DNA of 64,000 bases from Eukaryota sp. TZLM1-RC (Eukaryota; Metamonada: BaSk clade). Where the stretch lies: positions 558,001 to 622,000 of the forward strand of contig JAUPSS010000011.1 of assembly GCA_040285825.1 (NCBI GenBank), written 5' to 3'. A program made the translations under genes and the position numbers. Below are positions 1 to 10,836 of the stretch, piece by piece (the stretch's first letter is position 1; each line of letters starts with the position of its first letter). The notes under the pieces are model-generated. The model ran no database searches, was not told the origin of the DNA, and saw only the letters and a program-made list of their open reading frames with translations.

Positions 1-812
1 TTTTGTGACCATTGTACCACGAAGTTTTCAATTGTGTGCCACTAATGCAGCATTTGTAACAAAAATGAAATTATATTTGAATATCCCCATTAATCAATTA
101 TTATCAAAAGAAAAATGTATTTGTTCGAATTCACCTCAACTCACTTTGCGCCGTGCTCTGAATTGCTCTAAATTGATAACTTATCGTTCTTCATTACATG
201 ATGCTGTTAGAGACACTGTTTTCAATATGGCACAAACTGCAAGAATATCGTGTATCAAAGAGCCTCTGCTGAAGGAAACACTTTCTCTGAATAATTTTGG
301 TTCTGATGATAGAGGTGATGTATACTGTGATTGGATTGATAATTCTGAAGCTATTGTTGACTTTGTCTCATGTAATGTTGCAAATGATACTTTGGTTCAC
401 AGAAGAAAACTTAATCCTGTGGCTGCTCTGGATTTTAAAGCAAAAGAGAAACATAGAAAATATGATAAAGATATTGAAGAGGCTAATGTCGATAGAAATT
501 CACAGCTGGTTTTTATTGCTTTCCCATTTTCAATAAATGGAAGATTATCAGTTGAAGCAGAAACTTTTTTGGATGACTTCCAAAAAATGGTGCAAGAAAA
601 AACAATGAAAAGATTTGATATTTTTTTATGGCGTTCACGGATTCAATTTGCCATTATTAATAGATTACCACGGTTTTTCAATCGAATAAGAGCAGCTGTA
701 GCTAGACAGCAAGCAGATCAAGATTTTGTAGAGGAAATCTTGGTTCAATTATAGTCGTCCCATTAGTTATGAGTTAATTTAATTAAGTGTGCAAATTCAA
801 TAAATATTTTTA
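1..812 (+). mobile_element. RLE-A non-LTR retrotransposon, 3' part, cut by window edge
   Basis: The open frame from base 5 to 754 is the C-terminal part of a non-LTR retrotransposon polyprotein. In order it shows a zinc knuckle (C-I-C, then H, then C at about residues 38-54), an 'RSSLHDAVRD' segment, then a restriction-like endonuclease core: RGD, 'IVDF', and a K-rich 'KAKEKHRKYDK' stretch. This order matches the knuckle plus PD-(D/E)xK endonuclease tail of R2/R4-type elements. The protein ends with the family tail FVEEIL plus VQL. A very short 3' UTR follows, ending in CAATAAATA. The reverse transcriptase would lie left of the window. Family relatives are at 1.1, 12.3, 20.7, 42.5, 51.6 and 59.9 kb. 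Confidence 0.8.
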
Positions 813-813
813 T

Positions 814-1018
814 ATCCTTCAAACAAGCATCACTATAAGTAAATCTACTCACCGCATTTCGTTCATATTCTACACCAATAGCCAAAAGAGCTTTAGAAAG
901 CACTGTTGGAATAGACTTAAAAATGCAAAAAAACAATTCTATTTAACCAGAAAGTGGAATTCATTGTTTTACCAGACCTATTCAGTAAAACTTTTTTGAA
1001 ACCTTCAAAAAAATCATT
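814..1018 (-). mobile_element. RLE-B retrotransposon fragment (C-terminal end)
   Basis: Read on the minus strand, this stretch matches the last ~65 codons of the RLE-B family seen at 13.3, 37.0 and 62.3 kb: 'NRSGKTMNSTFWLNRIVF', then a degenerate 'ACLEDIE' end. It carries several changes and has no open frame of its own. It abuts the 3' end of the plus-strand RLE-A copy, so one element seems to have inserted at or near the tail of the other. Confidence 0.6.
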
Positions 1019-1087
1019 TACTTTTGGAGTATTACTTGATTGGTTGTATTCGTAATATGTTTAGGGAATTTCTAATCCAATGTTTTG

Positions 1088-2281
1088 AAAACAAAAAGAT
1101 GATTTAATTTATTGAATTTGCACACTTGATTAAATTAAATCATAACTAATGGGACGACTATCATTAAACCAAGATTTCCTCTACAAAATCTTGATTTGCT
1201 TGCTGTCTAGCTAAAGCTTCTCTAATTCGATTGAAAAACCGCGGTAATCTATTAATAATGGCAAATTGAATCCGTGAACGCCATAAAAAAATATCAAATC
1301 TTTTCATTGTTTTTTCTTTCACCAATTTTTGGAAGTCATCCAAAAAAGTTTCTGCTTCAACTGATAATCTTCCATTTATCGAAAATGGAAAAGCAATAAA
1401 AACCAGCTGTGTATTTCTATCGATATTTGCATCTTCAATTTCTTTATCATATTTTCTATGTTTTTCTTTTGCTTTAAAATCCAGAGCAGCCACAGGATTA
1501 AGGTTTCTTCTGTGAACCAAAGTATCGTTTGCAACATTACATGAGACAAAGTCAACAATAGCTTCAGAATTATCAATCCAATCACAGTATACATCACCTC
1601 TATCATCAGAACTAAAATTATTCAGAGAAAGTGTTTCTTTCAGCAGGGGCTCTTTGATACACGATATCCTTGCAGTTTGTGCCATATTGAAAACAGTGTC
1701 TCTAACAGCATCATGTAATGAAGAACGATAAGTTATCAATTTAGAGCAATTTAGAGCATGGCGCAAAGTGAGTTGAGGTGAATTCGAACAAATACATTTT
1801 TCTTTTGATAATAATTGGTTAATGGGGATGTTCAAATATAATCTCATTTTTGTTAGAAATGCTTCATTAGTAGCACACAATCCAAATCTTCGTGGTACAA
1901 TGGTTACAAAAAGTGAAGAATCTGACACCTTGTTTTCACAAACACCCTTTTCCAATAACAATGAGTGAAGATCTTGATTTAAAACAGCCGAGCTGCAAAT
2001 ATTATTATAAAGATCTTTTTCATACATTCCAGTCAATCTTTTCTGTAATGTTCGAAGAGTGTACTTCAAATTTAAAACATTTTTTTCTGGAATATTGCCA
2101 TTGAATGATTGGGGAAAACATCGACCCCATTTTTCTACATCAATTCTTGAAATTTCTTCATTTAATGCAAAAACAGTGGAACTTTGCGTTGTCATCAATA
2201 AATCTTCCCAATCTGCAAATCTTTCGGAGAACTCAAAGATTGCATTTCTGCATCCACCAACAAAAGCACAAAAACAAAAAG
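1088..2281 (-). mobile_element. RLE-A retrotransposon copy with 11-bp target-site duplication
   Basis: The open frame 2198-1164 (344 aa) runs from the linker behind the reverse transcriptase through the zinc knuckle (CICSN...H...C) and the restriction-like endonuclease to the tail QDFVEEILV. Further RLE-A coding sequence ('GGCRNAIFEFS', out of frame) continues to about 2270, where the copy is 5'-truncated. The direct repeat AAAACAAAAAG lies at 1088-1098 and 2271-2281, exactly at the 3' UTR end and the truncation point. That is the signature of target-primed reverse transcription. The 344 codons are unbroken, so the copy is fairly young. Confidence 0.85.
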
Positions 2282-2597
2282 TGAAAATAAAATAAATAAT
2301 TGAATGAAGTCTTGGGAAGTTTTGGGAATTTTGCCATTTTGCCCCAGCTTTAAATGCCCAAAGTTTTCTGGCCCAAAGTTTTCACAAACGCAGTAATATA
2401 ATCATTGTGATCATTGGAAGTGGAAATTTTGAAAGAAGCCCCAACTGGTCACAAAGACAAATTGTGTTGGTTATATTTTGAAACTGCTACATGTATTTCC
2501 TTGAATGTCATTATATATTTAAATCATTCCTCCTAATTGTGATACATTTTGTGGTATACAAATTTTTGATGATGTGTTATATTAATAGTAATTGACT
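2282..2597. other. Intergenic spacer without a recognisable gene
   Basis: No convincing reading frame. A 13-mer, GCCCAAAGTTTTC, occurs twice in tandem at 2356-2368 and 2371-2383. The rest is AT-rich sequence between two retrotransposon insertions. Confidence 0.5.
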
Positions 2598-3714
2598 AAA
2601 AAATTTCTTTTATGAATTTTCTCGTAGATTTCCTGATGATTCTCATCTGTTAGTTCCCAATTGCAGTCCTTATTTGTGTGAGTTATCTTGTGAACTTGAA
2701 AAATTGCCGCCACAAATTTGGACCAAATGTTTTCCTCAATCAATTCAAGAAATTCCAAACCGATCTCTTTTTAATTTACAGTTTTGCTGTAAAAAGCTTC
2801 AACAAAAATTGTCAAAGATTTTTGAAAGCTTGGATTTTGATGTTAGACTTGGCTTGGCCAAGAAAAAGAATCCCGCTTTTGCAAATCTTTTACAAGATAT
2901 GTGTGGCAGTACTTCTTCTGCCTTAGTAACAACAATTCCCCAAGTTTATGGCACTCTCTTAACTGATTCTGCTTGGACTTTGAATATGAGATTTCGTTCC
3001 TTTATCTGGTCTGATAATTTACCTCATAATTTATTTTGTAAATGTTCTCGAGAAATTACAACTACTTTTGTTAAATTGTAAACATTTTATTACTTTTAGA
3101 AGCAAGGTTCATGATGCTGTAAGAGACCAGTTATATTGTATGTGTAAATCTCATAGAATTCAATCCTTCTTGGAACCTTTGTTGTCAAGTCTGTTTGATG
3201 CTGAAGATGATTTTCATAAGAATAACCTGGATTAGATGGAAAGTTCATTTTATTGGATGTAATGTCTGTTGATCCTTGTAATGCCTCAAATGAAAGGCTA
3301 GTTAATTCTGAAATTCATAATCCTCTTTCAAATGCTGAAAATTTTAAATTCAAAGAATACAATGAACCTTTGTCCAAATTGGCCAGTCTACAGCATGCAA
3401 AATACAATTTGTATCCATTTGTATTTTCCCTTTTTGGTTCACTTGCACCAACTGCTTTACGTTTTTTGGATGATTTTGAATTGATTGTAAAGAGAAGAAC
3501 TGGCAGAAATTTCAACAGATTGTTTTGGCAAAATAGAATTGTGTTTTCTATTTTTAAAGGGATGTTGAAGATGGTTTCTGATGCTTTGCTGTCTCTTGGA
3601 TCTCACTGTGAGAGAGTCGCATCTAGTGTTTTTGTTTTGGGGGGAGATCTATTTTTTAGATGTTGATTTATAGGTTTTGAATAAAATTAAAATTTTGGTA
3701 AAAAAATTTCTTTT
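2598..3714 (+). mobile_element. RLE-C retrotransposon copy with 14-bp target-site duplication
   Basis: The copy starts inside the '(Y)EFSRRFPDD' region behind the RT and carries the linker, zinc knuckle and endonuclease tail in broken frames (2674-3081 and 3253-3666, a frame change and a stop between them). The last frame has 'VMSVDPCNASNERL' and ends in a frameshifted form of the family tail FLDVDL. The 14-mer AAAAAATTTCTTTT flanks it at 2598-2611 and 3701-3714, giving exact boundaries of 2612-3700. Relatives are at 18.9, 30.2, 58.7 and 60.7 kb. Confidence 0.8.
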
Positions 3715-4168
3715 TATTATATATAAAATGAATGATCTACGCTCAACATTTAAGAAACTTTGAAACAGTTATGTATTTAATTAATCAACAACGTTGTGAC
3801 GTATCATTTTCTCAAGCAAAATTCACATTTTCTATTGGTAATAGCTAGACTCTTAGATTCAACAGGCGAATTTTGTGCTCAAGATTGTTCATCATGTGAA
3901 AAAGAAACTGTTGAGAACCGTGAAGTTAATGGCTGTGAGCAAAATTGCAAAAAATAATAAAGATAATGGATGGAAAAGTGATCAATTTTGTGTTGTTTGG
4001 AAATATAGATCTATGACAATTATGATTTTTGCCCTTTTCAATGTATATTCATTGCAGGTCAGTTTTTTATGTGACTCATTGTTTAATTTTAATCATTATT
4101 CTGTTTGGAAATTAATTTAAATCGTAATTGGTGTTTCTGTAACACTCTTATCTATTTCCACAGTTTTC
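3715..4168. other. Spacer upstream of the YIPF6 gene
   Basis: Short open stretches (for example 3875-4120) have no recognisable domain and look like chance frames in AT-rich DNA. The last 30-50 bases are pyrimidine-rich and directly precede the YIPF6 start codon. Confidence 0.4.
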
Positions 4169-4789
4169 ATGACTACCCAAACTTCTTCAGAGACAACTCT
4201 TGACGAACCCATTTCTGCCACTCTTGTATGTGGTACCTTCGCTTTTTCATCTTAGGGCCGTGACTTTAAAAAAATTGGTTACAGGTTGAGCCAAGTACTC
4301 ATACCTCGTCTGGGTACCGCACAGTCTGAGGAGCGATATAAATGTCTTCGTGACTGGGATTTATGGTTTCCTTTAGTGGTCTGCTTTGCTTTATCTGCCA
4401 TTCTTCAACGTGCTTCCGGTGGAGACGATGATGGTGGTAAAGCGTTCTCTTTGGTATTTTTGATTGTATCTGTAGGTTCTTTTGTTGTTAGTGTTAATAC
4501 CACGCTGTTAGGTGGAAACGCGTCACTTTTCCAGTCTGTGTCACTGTTGTGCTACTGTTTGGCTCCTCTGGCACTTGCTGCATTCATATCTTTATTTTTA
4601 CAAGAAAACACCATTATTCGTTTCATTCTTGCTGGTGTTGCTGTATTTTGGGGTACCACTGCTAGTATAGGGTTCTTTGCAGGCCTTGTCCCATCCCAAA
4701 GAAAAGTGTTGGCTACTTATCCCGTCTGGCTCTTCTTTGTTACAATAGGACTTTTTGTCTGGGCTAGCAGCCTCTCAACTTATAGCTAA
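4169..4789 (+). CDS. YIPF6: YIPF6-type Yip1-domain Golgi membrane protein, one 30-nt intron
   Basis: Exons 4169-4225 and 4256-4789 encode a 196-aa multi-pass protein of the Yip1 domain family. These proteins sit in ER-Golgi membranes and bind Rab GTPases or help vesicle traffic. The match to the YIPF6 branch is strong: the cytosolic N-terminus is followed by 'RDWDLWFPLV', then 'TTLLGGNASLFQSVSLLCYC', and about five hydrophobic segments, with 'YPVWLFFV' near the end. The intron 4226-4255 starts GTATGTGG and ends CTTAG. Using this acceptor keeps the frame and restores 'GRDFKKIGYRLSQVLIPR', which aligns with the family. The later ACAG acceptor at 4284 would shift the frame. An ORF call beginning at 4286 would miss the N-terminus. 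Confidence 0.9.
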
Positions 4790-4819
4790 GTGTTGTATAT
4801 TCTTTTATAAAATCAAGCA

Positions 4820-5635
4820 TTGTTTATGTCTTTTATAATGTCTTATCTACACCTAATGCGACAACATTTGATACTTCTGGTCTCCCTCGTCAGCGTCTGT
4901 CTTTGTACATATATCAAGCCATCATTAACCTATTTCAGCACCTTTCAAGTCATCTCACCCACAGAACTCTCCTACAGAATACCCATTTGGTTTCTTGTCA
5001 TCGCTGACACTTATCTAATACATCGCCATGGCATGAAATGGTTGTTGTTCGGATTCCGATGGGTTATGCTCATGACCAATAGTCCACACCTGGTGGTTTT
5101 TGCGATTTTGGAATGTGACATTTCGCATATGTATTGTCTAATACCATGGTTTGATCCAAAATTATATATTTTTACATTCATTAAAAGTAGAACTTACCTG
5201 CACAAATTAATTTCTTCTATTTCATTATTGCTCCATTCAAAAGCATTATTTAGATTTCAGAGTCGGGAAAGTCTCAATTTTATTTGGTATTTTTACAAAT
5301 TATTTCCTTTTTCACCACCATTCTTACCTTTGTTTGGTTGGATATCTATTTTTATTCAGTTTGGGTGTATTCAAATACTATCCAAAAGGAAGCTTTCTTC
5401 AACGGATTTTTCGATTAAATCTATATTAGCAGTGTTTAATTTGAGTCCTTCAGCAAGCTTTAATATGTTGTCATTTCCCCTTTTTCATTGCAATTCTGGA
5501 TTCAAATTCTTTATTTATATAATTTTGGGCTTTTGTTTTGTTTTTTTTGAATTGCTGATCCAGAACGTTGTCAACATTAATTACTTTTGGTTCACATGTT
5601 TATTGCTAAGTATTTCAATAATAAAGATATGCTGA
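4820..5635 (+). CDS. Doubtful hydrophobic ORF, 271 aa
   Basis: An open frame of 271 codons starts 30 bases after the YIPF6 stop. It is rich in Phe, Leu, Ile and Ser with several potential membrane spans, but I recognise no domain. The strand is T-rich, which makes long open frames with hydrophobic codons likely by chance, because stops need A. The opposite strand is not open. It could be a fast-evolving membrane protein or noncoding 3' flank of YIPF6; I lean slightly to the latter. Confidence 0.3.
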   Translation: MFMSFIMSYLHLMRQHLILLVSLVSVCLCTYIKPSLTYFSTFQVISPTELSYRIPIWFLVIADTYLIHRHGMKWLLFGFRWVMLMTNSPHLVVFAILECDISHMYCLIPWFDPKLYIFTFIKSRTYLHKLISSISLLLHSKALFRFQSRESLNFIWYFYKLFPFSPPFLPLFGWISIFIQFGCIQILSKRKLSSTDFSIKSILAVFNLSPSASFNMLSFPLFHCNSGFKFFIYIILGFCFVFFELLIQNVVNINYFWFTCLLLSISIIKIC

Positions 5636-5776
5636 AAGGACAAATAATAAAACTTTTTGAATAGAGTCGGATGAACAAAAAATTGGGTTCAATAGCTTAG
5701 TTTATCTCAAACTAAGCTACTGCTATAGTACAAAAAACAAATAAAATTAAAACTAAACACTCATAACGAAAAGATA

Positions 5777-7351
5777 TTAAAAATTATTCAAAAAGTCTAA
5801 TTTATGTCTGAGTGCACTAATGACATCTTGGTAATTGAGTACAGTTGTTTCGTGTTGCTCAATCTGGGAACGCAATCGATCAATAATGATTGATTGGTTG
5901 TATGAATCATGTTGAAGACAGTCATTGAAATCGTTTAGATTGCGATTTTCTTCCAAAGTCTCCTTGACCTTAATTGAAAATTCACTATTTTGAGCTTCCA
6001 ACTCCTGGTTCCCAACAACCACACGGTCATAATCACGATATAATCGATCAAATTCCTTGACCAACTTTGAATGTGATGAGGAACAAGTCAATAATTCATC
6101 TTTTAGTCTAACATTTTCTGATTGAAGCTCATTAATCATTTTTGATTGCCTAAAGCACAATTCATTGGCTGCTGTGCATTTTACTTCAATATTCTCCTGC
6201 TGCGTGCGACACTCTTTTAAAAGATCCTTTGATTTGTTGAGCTTTATTTGAATATTTTGGCACGACTGGCAACCAACGTTGACAGGTTCCCGGTCAGTTT
6301 GAGTGGATTCATGAGTAACATCAACATTATGACCTTCAATTGTTTTATTTTGAATCTCAATCATTTCTTGGTAACACTCCAACTCAGTTTTTAATGCTTC
6401 ATTATCTCGAATTAAATTGTTAATTGTTGTCTTGAGTTTTTGTTCCATTTCCTGACACTTATTTTCTAAAGAATCACGATGAATTAAAACAGAATTGAGA
6501 GCCGAAAATGCAGTAGAATTTGATTGTTTGGAAACGGAAACTTCGCTGTAGAGTTGCCGACAAGTTCTCGACAATTCTGAAATTCTTGACCCTATTTGAC
6601 CAAGCGACAGCAAAGCATCACGTGATAGAGGTTCGGTTGATTTGATAATTTCCAATGCTACAAATTCAGATTCACAGTCAAATGAACTGTAAACGTCATG
6701 GTCACGTGTAGTCATAGAATTATGACCTCTTTGGTCAAAAATAGCTTCAATCTTATTAATTTGGTCTTGATCCAATTCATCAGATTTCAGTTCAACTTTT
6801 GCTAACTTCAAATGATTGAGTCGAAAAGAGCTACTTTCAAGCAGTGATAAAGTTTTTTTTCTGGATTGAGTACAATCAATAGAAATAAACTCAATGCACT
6901 GGGGGAGAAGGGAAAGCAAATGTGAAAGAAATTGATCAGAGAGTTGAGAAGAGGTGAGTGTGAAAGAGGATAGATTAGGTGGAAAGAAGAAGGCGTTACA
7001 GGGTTCATGTAACGACAGATGAGTGATCGGAGATGACGCAAGATAGGAATTGAGGGAAGAAGAGACGGGACATGAGAGAGACAGTGATCGTAGAGACTTA
7101 AATTCATGGAGAAACGGCGTGATTGGGTCTATATCAGTGGATTTGAGTGATAGAGATGTAATAAAATGGGGGTACTTAATACATTCAGTCATTAAGAAAG
7201 TCACGTGCGGTTCCTCGAAAGAGACATAAGAGAGATCAAGTTCATTATCAACAAGTGTGTCTGTGAGGTTCAATGATTCAACTCCAGAAGAGAAACAAGA
7301 TGCATAGTAGTTGTTTTGGATTATGGATCCCTCATCCATTGGTTGAGTCAA
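5777..7351 (-). CDS. Leucine-rich N-terminus plus long coiled coil, 524 aa
   Basis: Residues ~40-165 contain degenerate leucine-rich repeats ('LTSLSLKSTDID', 'LRSLSLSCP', 'ITHLSLHEP', 'LSSFTLTSSQLS'). Residues ~240-520 are highly charged heptad-rich sequence (for example 'ENKCQEMEQKLKTTINNL', 'LRSQIEQHETTVLNYQDV'), typical of a long coiled coil. Such LRR plus coiled-coil proteins are common around basal bodies and the cytoskeleton, but I cannot assign an orthologue. No intron is needed to keep the frame. The start at 7351 is followed by an acidic/polar segment and is the first Met of the frame. Confidence 0.7.
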   Translation of the reverse strand: MTQPMDEGSIIQNNYYASCFSSGVESLNLTDTLVDNELDLSYVSFEEPHVTFLMTECIKYPHFITSLSLKSTDIDPITPFLHEFKSLRSLSLSCPVSSSLNSYLASSPITHLSLHEPCNAFFFPPNLSSFTLTSSQLSDQFLSHLLSLLPQCIEFISIDCTQSRKKTLSLLESSSFRLNHLKLAKVELKSDELDQDQINKIEAIFDQRGHNSMTTRDHDVYSSFDCESEFVALEIIKSTEPLSRDALLSLGQIGSRISELSRTCRQLYSEVSVSKQSNSTAFSALNSVLIHRDSLENKCQEMEQKLKTTINNLIRDNEALKTELECYQEMIEIQNKTIEGHNVDVTHESTQTDREPVNVGCQSCQNIQIKLNKSKDLLKECRTQQENIEVKCTAANELCFRQSKMINELQSENVRLKDELLTCSSSHSKLVKEFDRLYRDYDRVVVGNQELEAQNSEFSIKVKETLEENRNLNDFNDCLQHDSYNQSIIIDRLRSQIEQHETTVLNYQDVISALRHKLDFLNNF

Positions 7352-8076
7352 TGGAAGGAAAAATATTAATAATAAACAGAAGAAGATTGGAATCTATTAA
7401 TATCTACACCATTTCAGTACTGAATTGGCTTTTCTACGATTGCTTAATCTATTAGGTAACAGTTCAAATCTAGAACAGTGGAATTTGTAGTCATTTATAG
7501 GCAATATTGGACAACCATAATGAATCAAAATAAATACGTAAGTGTTTTGATTTAGTTTGCACTTTCTGCGTTTGAGTTCAGCTGGGATCCTATTCTTATC
7601 ACCAAAAATACACATGAGAAAAGAAAAGAAGACAGTCTTGAAGTGTCAGTAAATGAAACCAAGGGAGCAAAACTACAAAAGATCAGAGTCTCTATAATTA
7701 TATTTTATTTGAAAAAATTTGACACACAAATTCATACTTGGTCAAATCATTAGTTGATCACACCACGTGTTCTCCTTTTGTTCTCCTTTTGAAGCTTCTA
7801 CGGGAGGCGTATTTGCTAAGAACGAACCTTTTTATGACAAATTTGCTCATTGCACGGTTTACACTTTAAACCATTTCAAAAAATTGGCATTTCAGGTTCT
7901 TCAATGCTAGCACAGGATCTTTTCTTCTAGATTATTTTTCTAAATTAATTTGACTTCTCTGACAAATAAGGAAAGTAGGAAAAAAGTCATCAGGAGTCGG
8001 TAAAGAATGAATTATTAGATAAATAAGACAATATTAATATTTTTTACAGAAGCAAATATAAAAACACAATAATCAA
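7352..8076. other. Spacer between the LRR/coiled-coil gene and maspardin
   Basis: The best open frame is 7615-7397 on the minus strand (72 codons, basic start 'ELKRRKCKLNQNTYVFILIH'). It has no recognisable domain and could be a terminal exon or chance. The remainder shows nothing I can support. The 3' UTR of maspardin should lie just below 8077. Confidence 0.4.
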
Positions 8077-8955
8077 CTAATTTTCTTCAGCATTAACATT
8101 ACGCAAATGAACTTGAATAAACAATGACATTTCATCAGCAGAGGCAAGCATAACAAATTCCCCCCCAAACTTGAGGGTGGCTCTTTTAGCATCAGGGTAA
8201 CGCTTGTAGACCTCATTCCTCATATTGCCAGGTAGACTTTTGACATCACAAGCATCAATAATTGTAATTTTGTGATCAGGAATTTGCAACTTGGGGACAA
8301 TGTATGGTGTGCAGTGAAGGTTATATCGGGCAAGCAAATCATGACGAGTAAGCGAATCCATATGGTAAACAATAAAGTCTGCAGCATCAGCAATCTCAGA
8401 TCTTACTTCGCCGTGGGGGAAGTTTGCTAAAAACGTTCTTCTTATGGCAAACTCAGGAAGGAACTTAATCATTGTACTTTTATTGTTGCAATAGGTCTGA
8501 GTGTCACAGAAAGTGTTGGAAAGGATAAGCGACAGAACACAGGCAGGGCGATTAGCAGCAACAGCTTGAGCAAGAAGCCCCCCAAGGCCCACTCCTAATA
8601 AATGATACTTCCTAAACTTGAGGGTTTGTGTGACAAAAATCTCAAATGCTTTTAGGAAATCCTCTATGGAGTGAATATCAGGAATAGTGACTGATACAAT
8701 GTTAAAGCCTCGGGGGGAGAGACTGGAGATTTGACGATAAAAACACTCAGCAGTTCCTGTAGCGCTGTGTAGAAGAATCAGAGGAGATTCTTCACGAGGA
8801 CCAGCTTGATAGTAATTCCATGTTTTGCCAAGGATGGATGCTGACTTTCGCTGAATAGACTGCTTAAAGATCTTAAAGTCTTCTGACAAGTTTGTTCTGC
8901 TCATATTATGTAAGGATTCTGATCTTATAATTGATGAAAAATCAATATTTTCCAT
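8077..8955 (-). CDS. SPG21: Maspardin-like alpha/beta-hydrolase fold protein, nucleophile Ser replaced by Gly
   Basis: This 292-aa protein matches maspardin (SPG21), an alpha/beta-hydrolase-fold protein of endosomes and the cytosol that is mutated in human Mast syndrome. Supporting segments are 'NYYQAGPREESPLILLH', 'SATGTAECFYRQ' (human SGTADVFFRQ), 'KYHLLGVGLGGLLAQ', 'LILSNTFCDT', 'DAADFIVYHMDSLTRHDLLAR' and the C-terminal 'KRYPDAKRATLKFGGEF' and 'FIQVHLRN'. The nucleophile elbow should read G-x-S-x-G; here it reads G-V-G-L-G, with codon GGC where AGC would give Ser. The protein is therefore probably not a hydrolase and acts by binding. Length is close to the human 308 aa. The start follows an upstream ORF that stops 3 nt before this ATG. 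Confidence 0.9.
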   Translation of the reverse strand: MENIDFSSIIRSESLHNMSRTNLSEDFKIFKQSIQRKSASILGKTWNYYQAGPREESPLILLHSATGTAECFYRQISSLSPRGFNIVSVTIPDIHSIEDFLKAFEIFVTQTLKFRKYHLLGVGLGGLLAQAVAANRPACVLSLILSNTFCDTQTYCNNKSTMIKFLPEFAIRRTFLANFPHGEVRSEIADAADFIVYHMDSLTRHDLLARYNLHCTPYIVPKLQIPDHKITIIDACDVKSLPGNMRNEVYKRYPDAKRATLKFGGEFVMLASADEMSLFIQVHLRNVNAEEN

Positions 8956-8958
8956 AGT

Positions 8959-9157
8959 TTAATCTCTATTTACAATACCAATTAACTTCCTTTTCTTATC
9001 TTCTTTTACTGCTGCTACGTTTGGATCTGCATTTCTCTGTCCTTTTGCCGAAGCAATGAACCTCAGAACTTTCAAAAACATTGAAATAAAATCTGGAGAA
9101 ATTAAAACCACAGCATAAACAAAATCATCAATGTCAGAACTCCTAACAACTCTTTCA
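8959..9157 (-). CDS. Short ORF or terminal exon just upstream of maspardin
   Basis: The minus strand is open for about 66 codons up to a TAA at 8959-8961, only 3 nt before the maspardin ATG. The sequence has coding character: an acidic 'SSDIDDFVYAVV', then 'MFLKVLRFIASAKGQ', ending in basic 'KEDKKRKLIGIVNRD'. The first Met gives 40 aa (9081-8959). A splice acceptor (TTGTTAG) sits at the upstream edge, so this may be the last exon of another gene, an upstream ORF in the maspardin transcript, or part of a bicistronic message. Not recognised. Confidence 0.3.
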
Positions 9158-9334
9158 ATCTAACAATTTGATATTGAACCTTAAGTGTTGGGTAAAAAGC
9201 TCAGTGATGAGGATGAAATAATTGTCATTTCTTCAAGATAGCATTCCATCTCTTACTGTCAATGTACAAGAATTCGAGTATTTCTCTTATTTTTACTGGA
9301 GAAAAAATTGAATTAAATTTTTGTTTTCGCGATC

Positions 9335-10836
9335 TTGTAGAAAAGTCAACAAGAAGAAATGAACATATATGTTTTTTTAAATGAAATTGCTTCTGAAGCC
9401 TCACTGTTTTACAGAGATATTGGTCTTTTGCTTAATGCCGACAAATGTCTCCTCATAAGAAAAGTAAAAGATAGATTAACCATTGATGGTGTTGAAATTC
9501 CTTTTCTTAGCTACTCCTCAGATGCTTTTTGTTTCCTAGGATGCTGGCTTGGAAATGTTCCAAAAATTACCGAAGAATTGAATAATCTTTTAATGAAATT
9601 GGGTTCTGAACTTGATACAATTTCGTCATTTGAAATTGAGAAACATATTAAGTTCTTTATTTTAAAAATTTGCTACTCCGGTAAAATTACTCACATTTTA
9701 AGAACAACATCTCCTGATATTTCACGTGAGTTTTGCCGCTCATTTAACTATTTGAGAACAAAATTTTTTGCATCTTTGATTGATGTCAATCCTGAGCTAA
9801 TTCGAAGTCATGCATTTTCATCATCTAATTTTGGTGGAATTAATTTCACTAAATCGTCTATTCTCTGTCAGGCTGCTTTTTTTGGTGGAGGGAAAATTTT
9901 TGTTTTTGAATGTTGCAACCGTTTTCCCAATGATGTTAATTTATTGAATTTTACAAGCAATAATTTTCTCAGAGACCTACAAAATGCTCTTGATTTTTTG
10001 CCCTCTGAAATTTGGAGTAAATGTTTTCCCGACAACGTACAGGAAATACCATCTACAGCACTAGTTAATTTGAGGTTTTGCGTTGAAAATATTGCAACAA
10101 AAGTTAACAATAATTTTTGAAGGCTTGGATTTTAATCTTCGTCTTGTAAAAAATAATACCGTTCGCGCAAATCTTTTGGTAGATGCCCAAAACAGTTGCT
10201 CTTCGTGTTTAGTTATTCAGATTCCTCAAATTTATGGTCTTCTTTTAAATGATACTGAATTTTCTTGTACAATGCGCCTTCGTTGTTTTATTTGGCCTGA
10301 TAACGTGCCTCATAATTTGATTTGTAAATGTGGATCAAAAATTTCTCCAAATCATTTATTCAATTGTAAACATTTTATTACTTTCCGATCAAAAGTTCAT
10401 GATGCGGTAAAAGATCAACTCTATTGTATGTCAAAATCACATAGAATTGTTTCTTATTTAGAACTTTTACTTTCCCGTTTGGTTGATGAAGATACTTTGA
10501 ATTCGTTTGGTCGAAATAGAGGTGATTTAATGCTTGACGGTCTTGAAGGTACTATCATTATTACAGATGTGAGATCCACTGATGTATGTAATGATTCTTT
10601 TATGCCAATGGCTCAATCAAAATATAGGGAGCCCTTAACTGTTTCCGAAAAATGCAAAAATTGACAAATACAAAGCAAAAATGTTATCCGTGAACCCAGA
10701 ATCGCATACTCATTATGTCCTCTGTCCATTTGCAGTTTCCCTTCATGGCACACTTGGACCTCTTGCTTTGTCTTTTCTGGATGATTTTGTTGAAATTGTG
10801 AAACAACGTACTGGAAGAGTTTTCGAGAAGAGTTTT
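9335..10836 (+). mobile_element. RLE-D retrotransposon, left part (RT thumb, zinc knuckle, endonuclease)
   Basis: The open frame 9359-10120 covers the C-terminal reverse transcriptase region: 'GLLLNADKCLLI', 'CFLGCWLGN' and 'HIKFFILKICYSGKITHILR'. After a -1 shift, 10083-10664 carries the zinc knuckle (CKCGSK...H...C), 'RSKVHDAVKDQ' and the endonuclease 'RGDLMLDG' ... 'IITDVRS'. After another shift the sequence continues with 'LCPFAVSLHGTLGPLALSFL' until it is cut at about 10836 by an LTR element. The rest of the protein resumes at 11887. At least two frameshifts make it a pseudogene. Confidence 0.85.

Noticed and set aside
3315-3515. Minus-strand open frame opposite RLE-C, repeated at 60.9 kb
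   Set aside because: It is a shadow of the endonuclease tail on the other strand and appears in every copy for that reason.
4285-4789. YIPF6 acceptor at ACAG 4281-4284
   Set aside because: It would put exon 2 out of frame and lose the conserved RDxKxxG segment; the 4255 acceptor gives a 30-nt intron and the family sequence.
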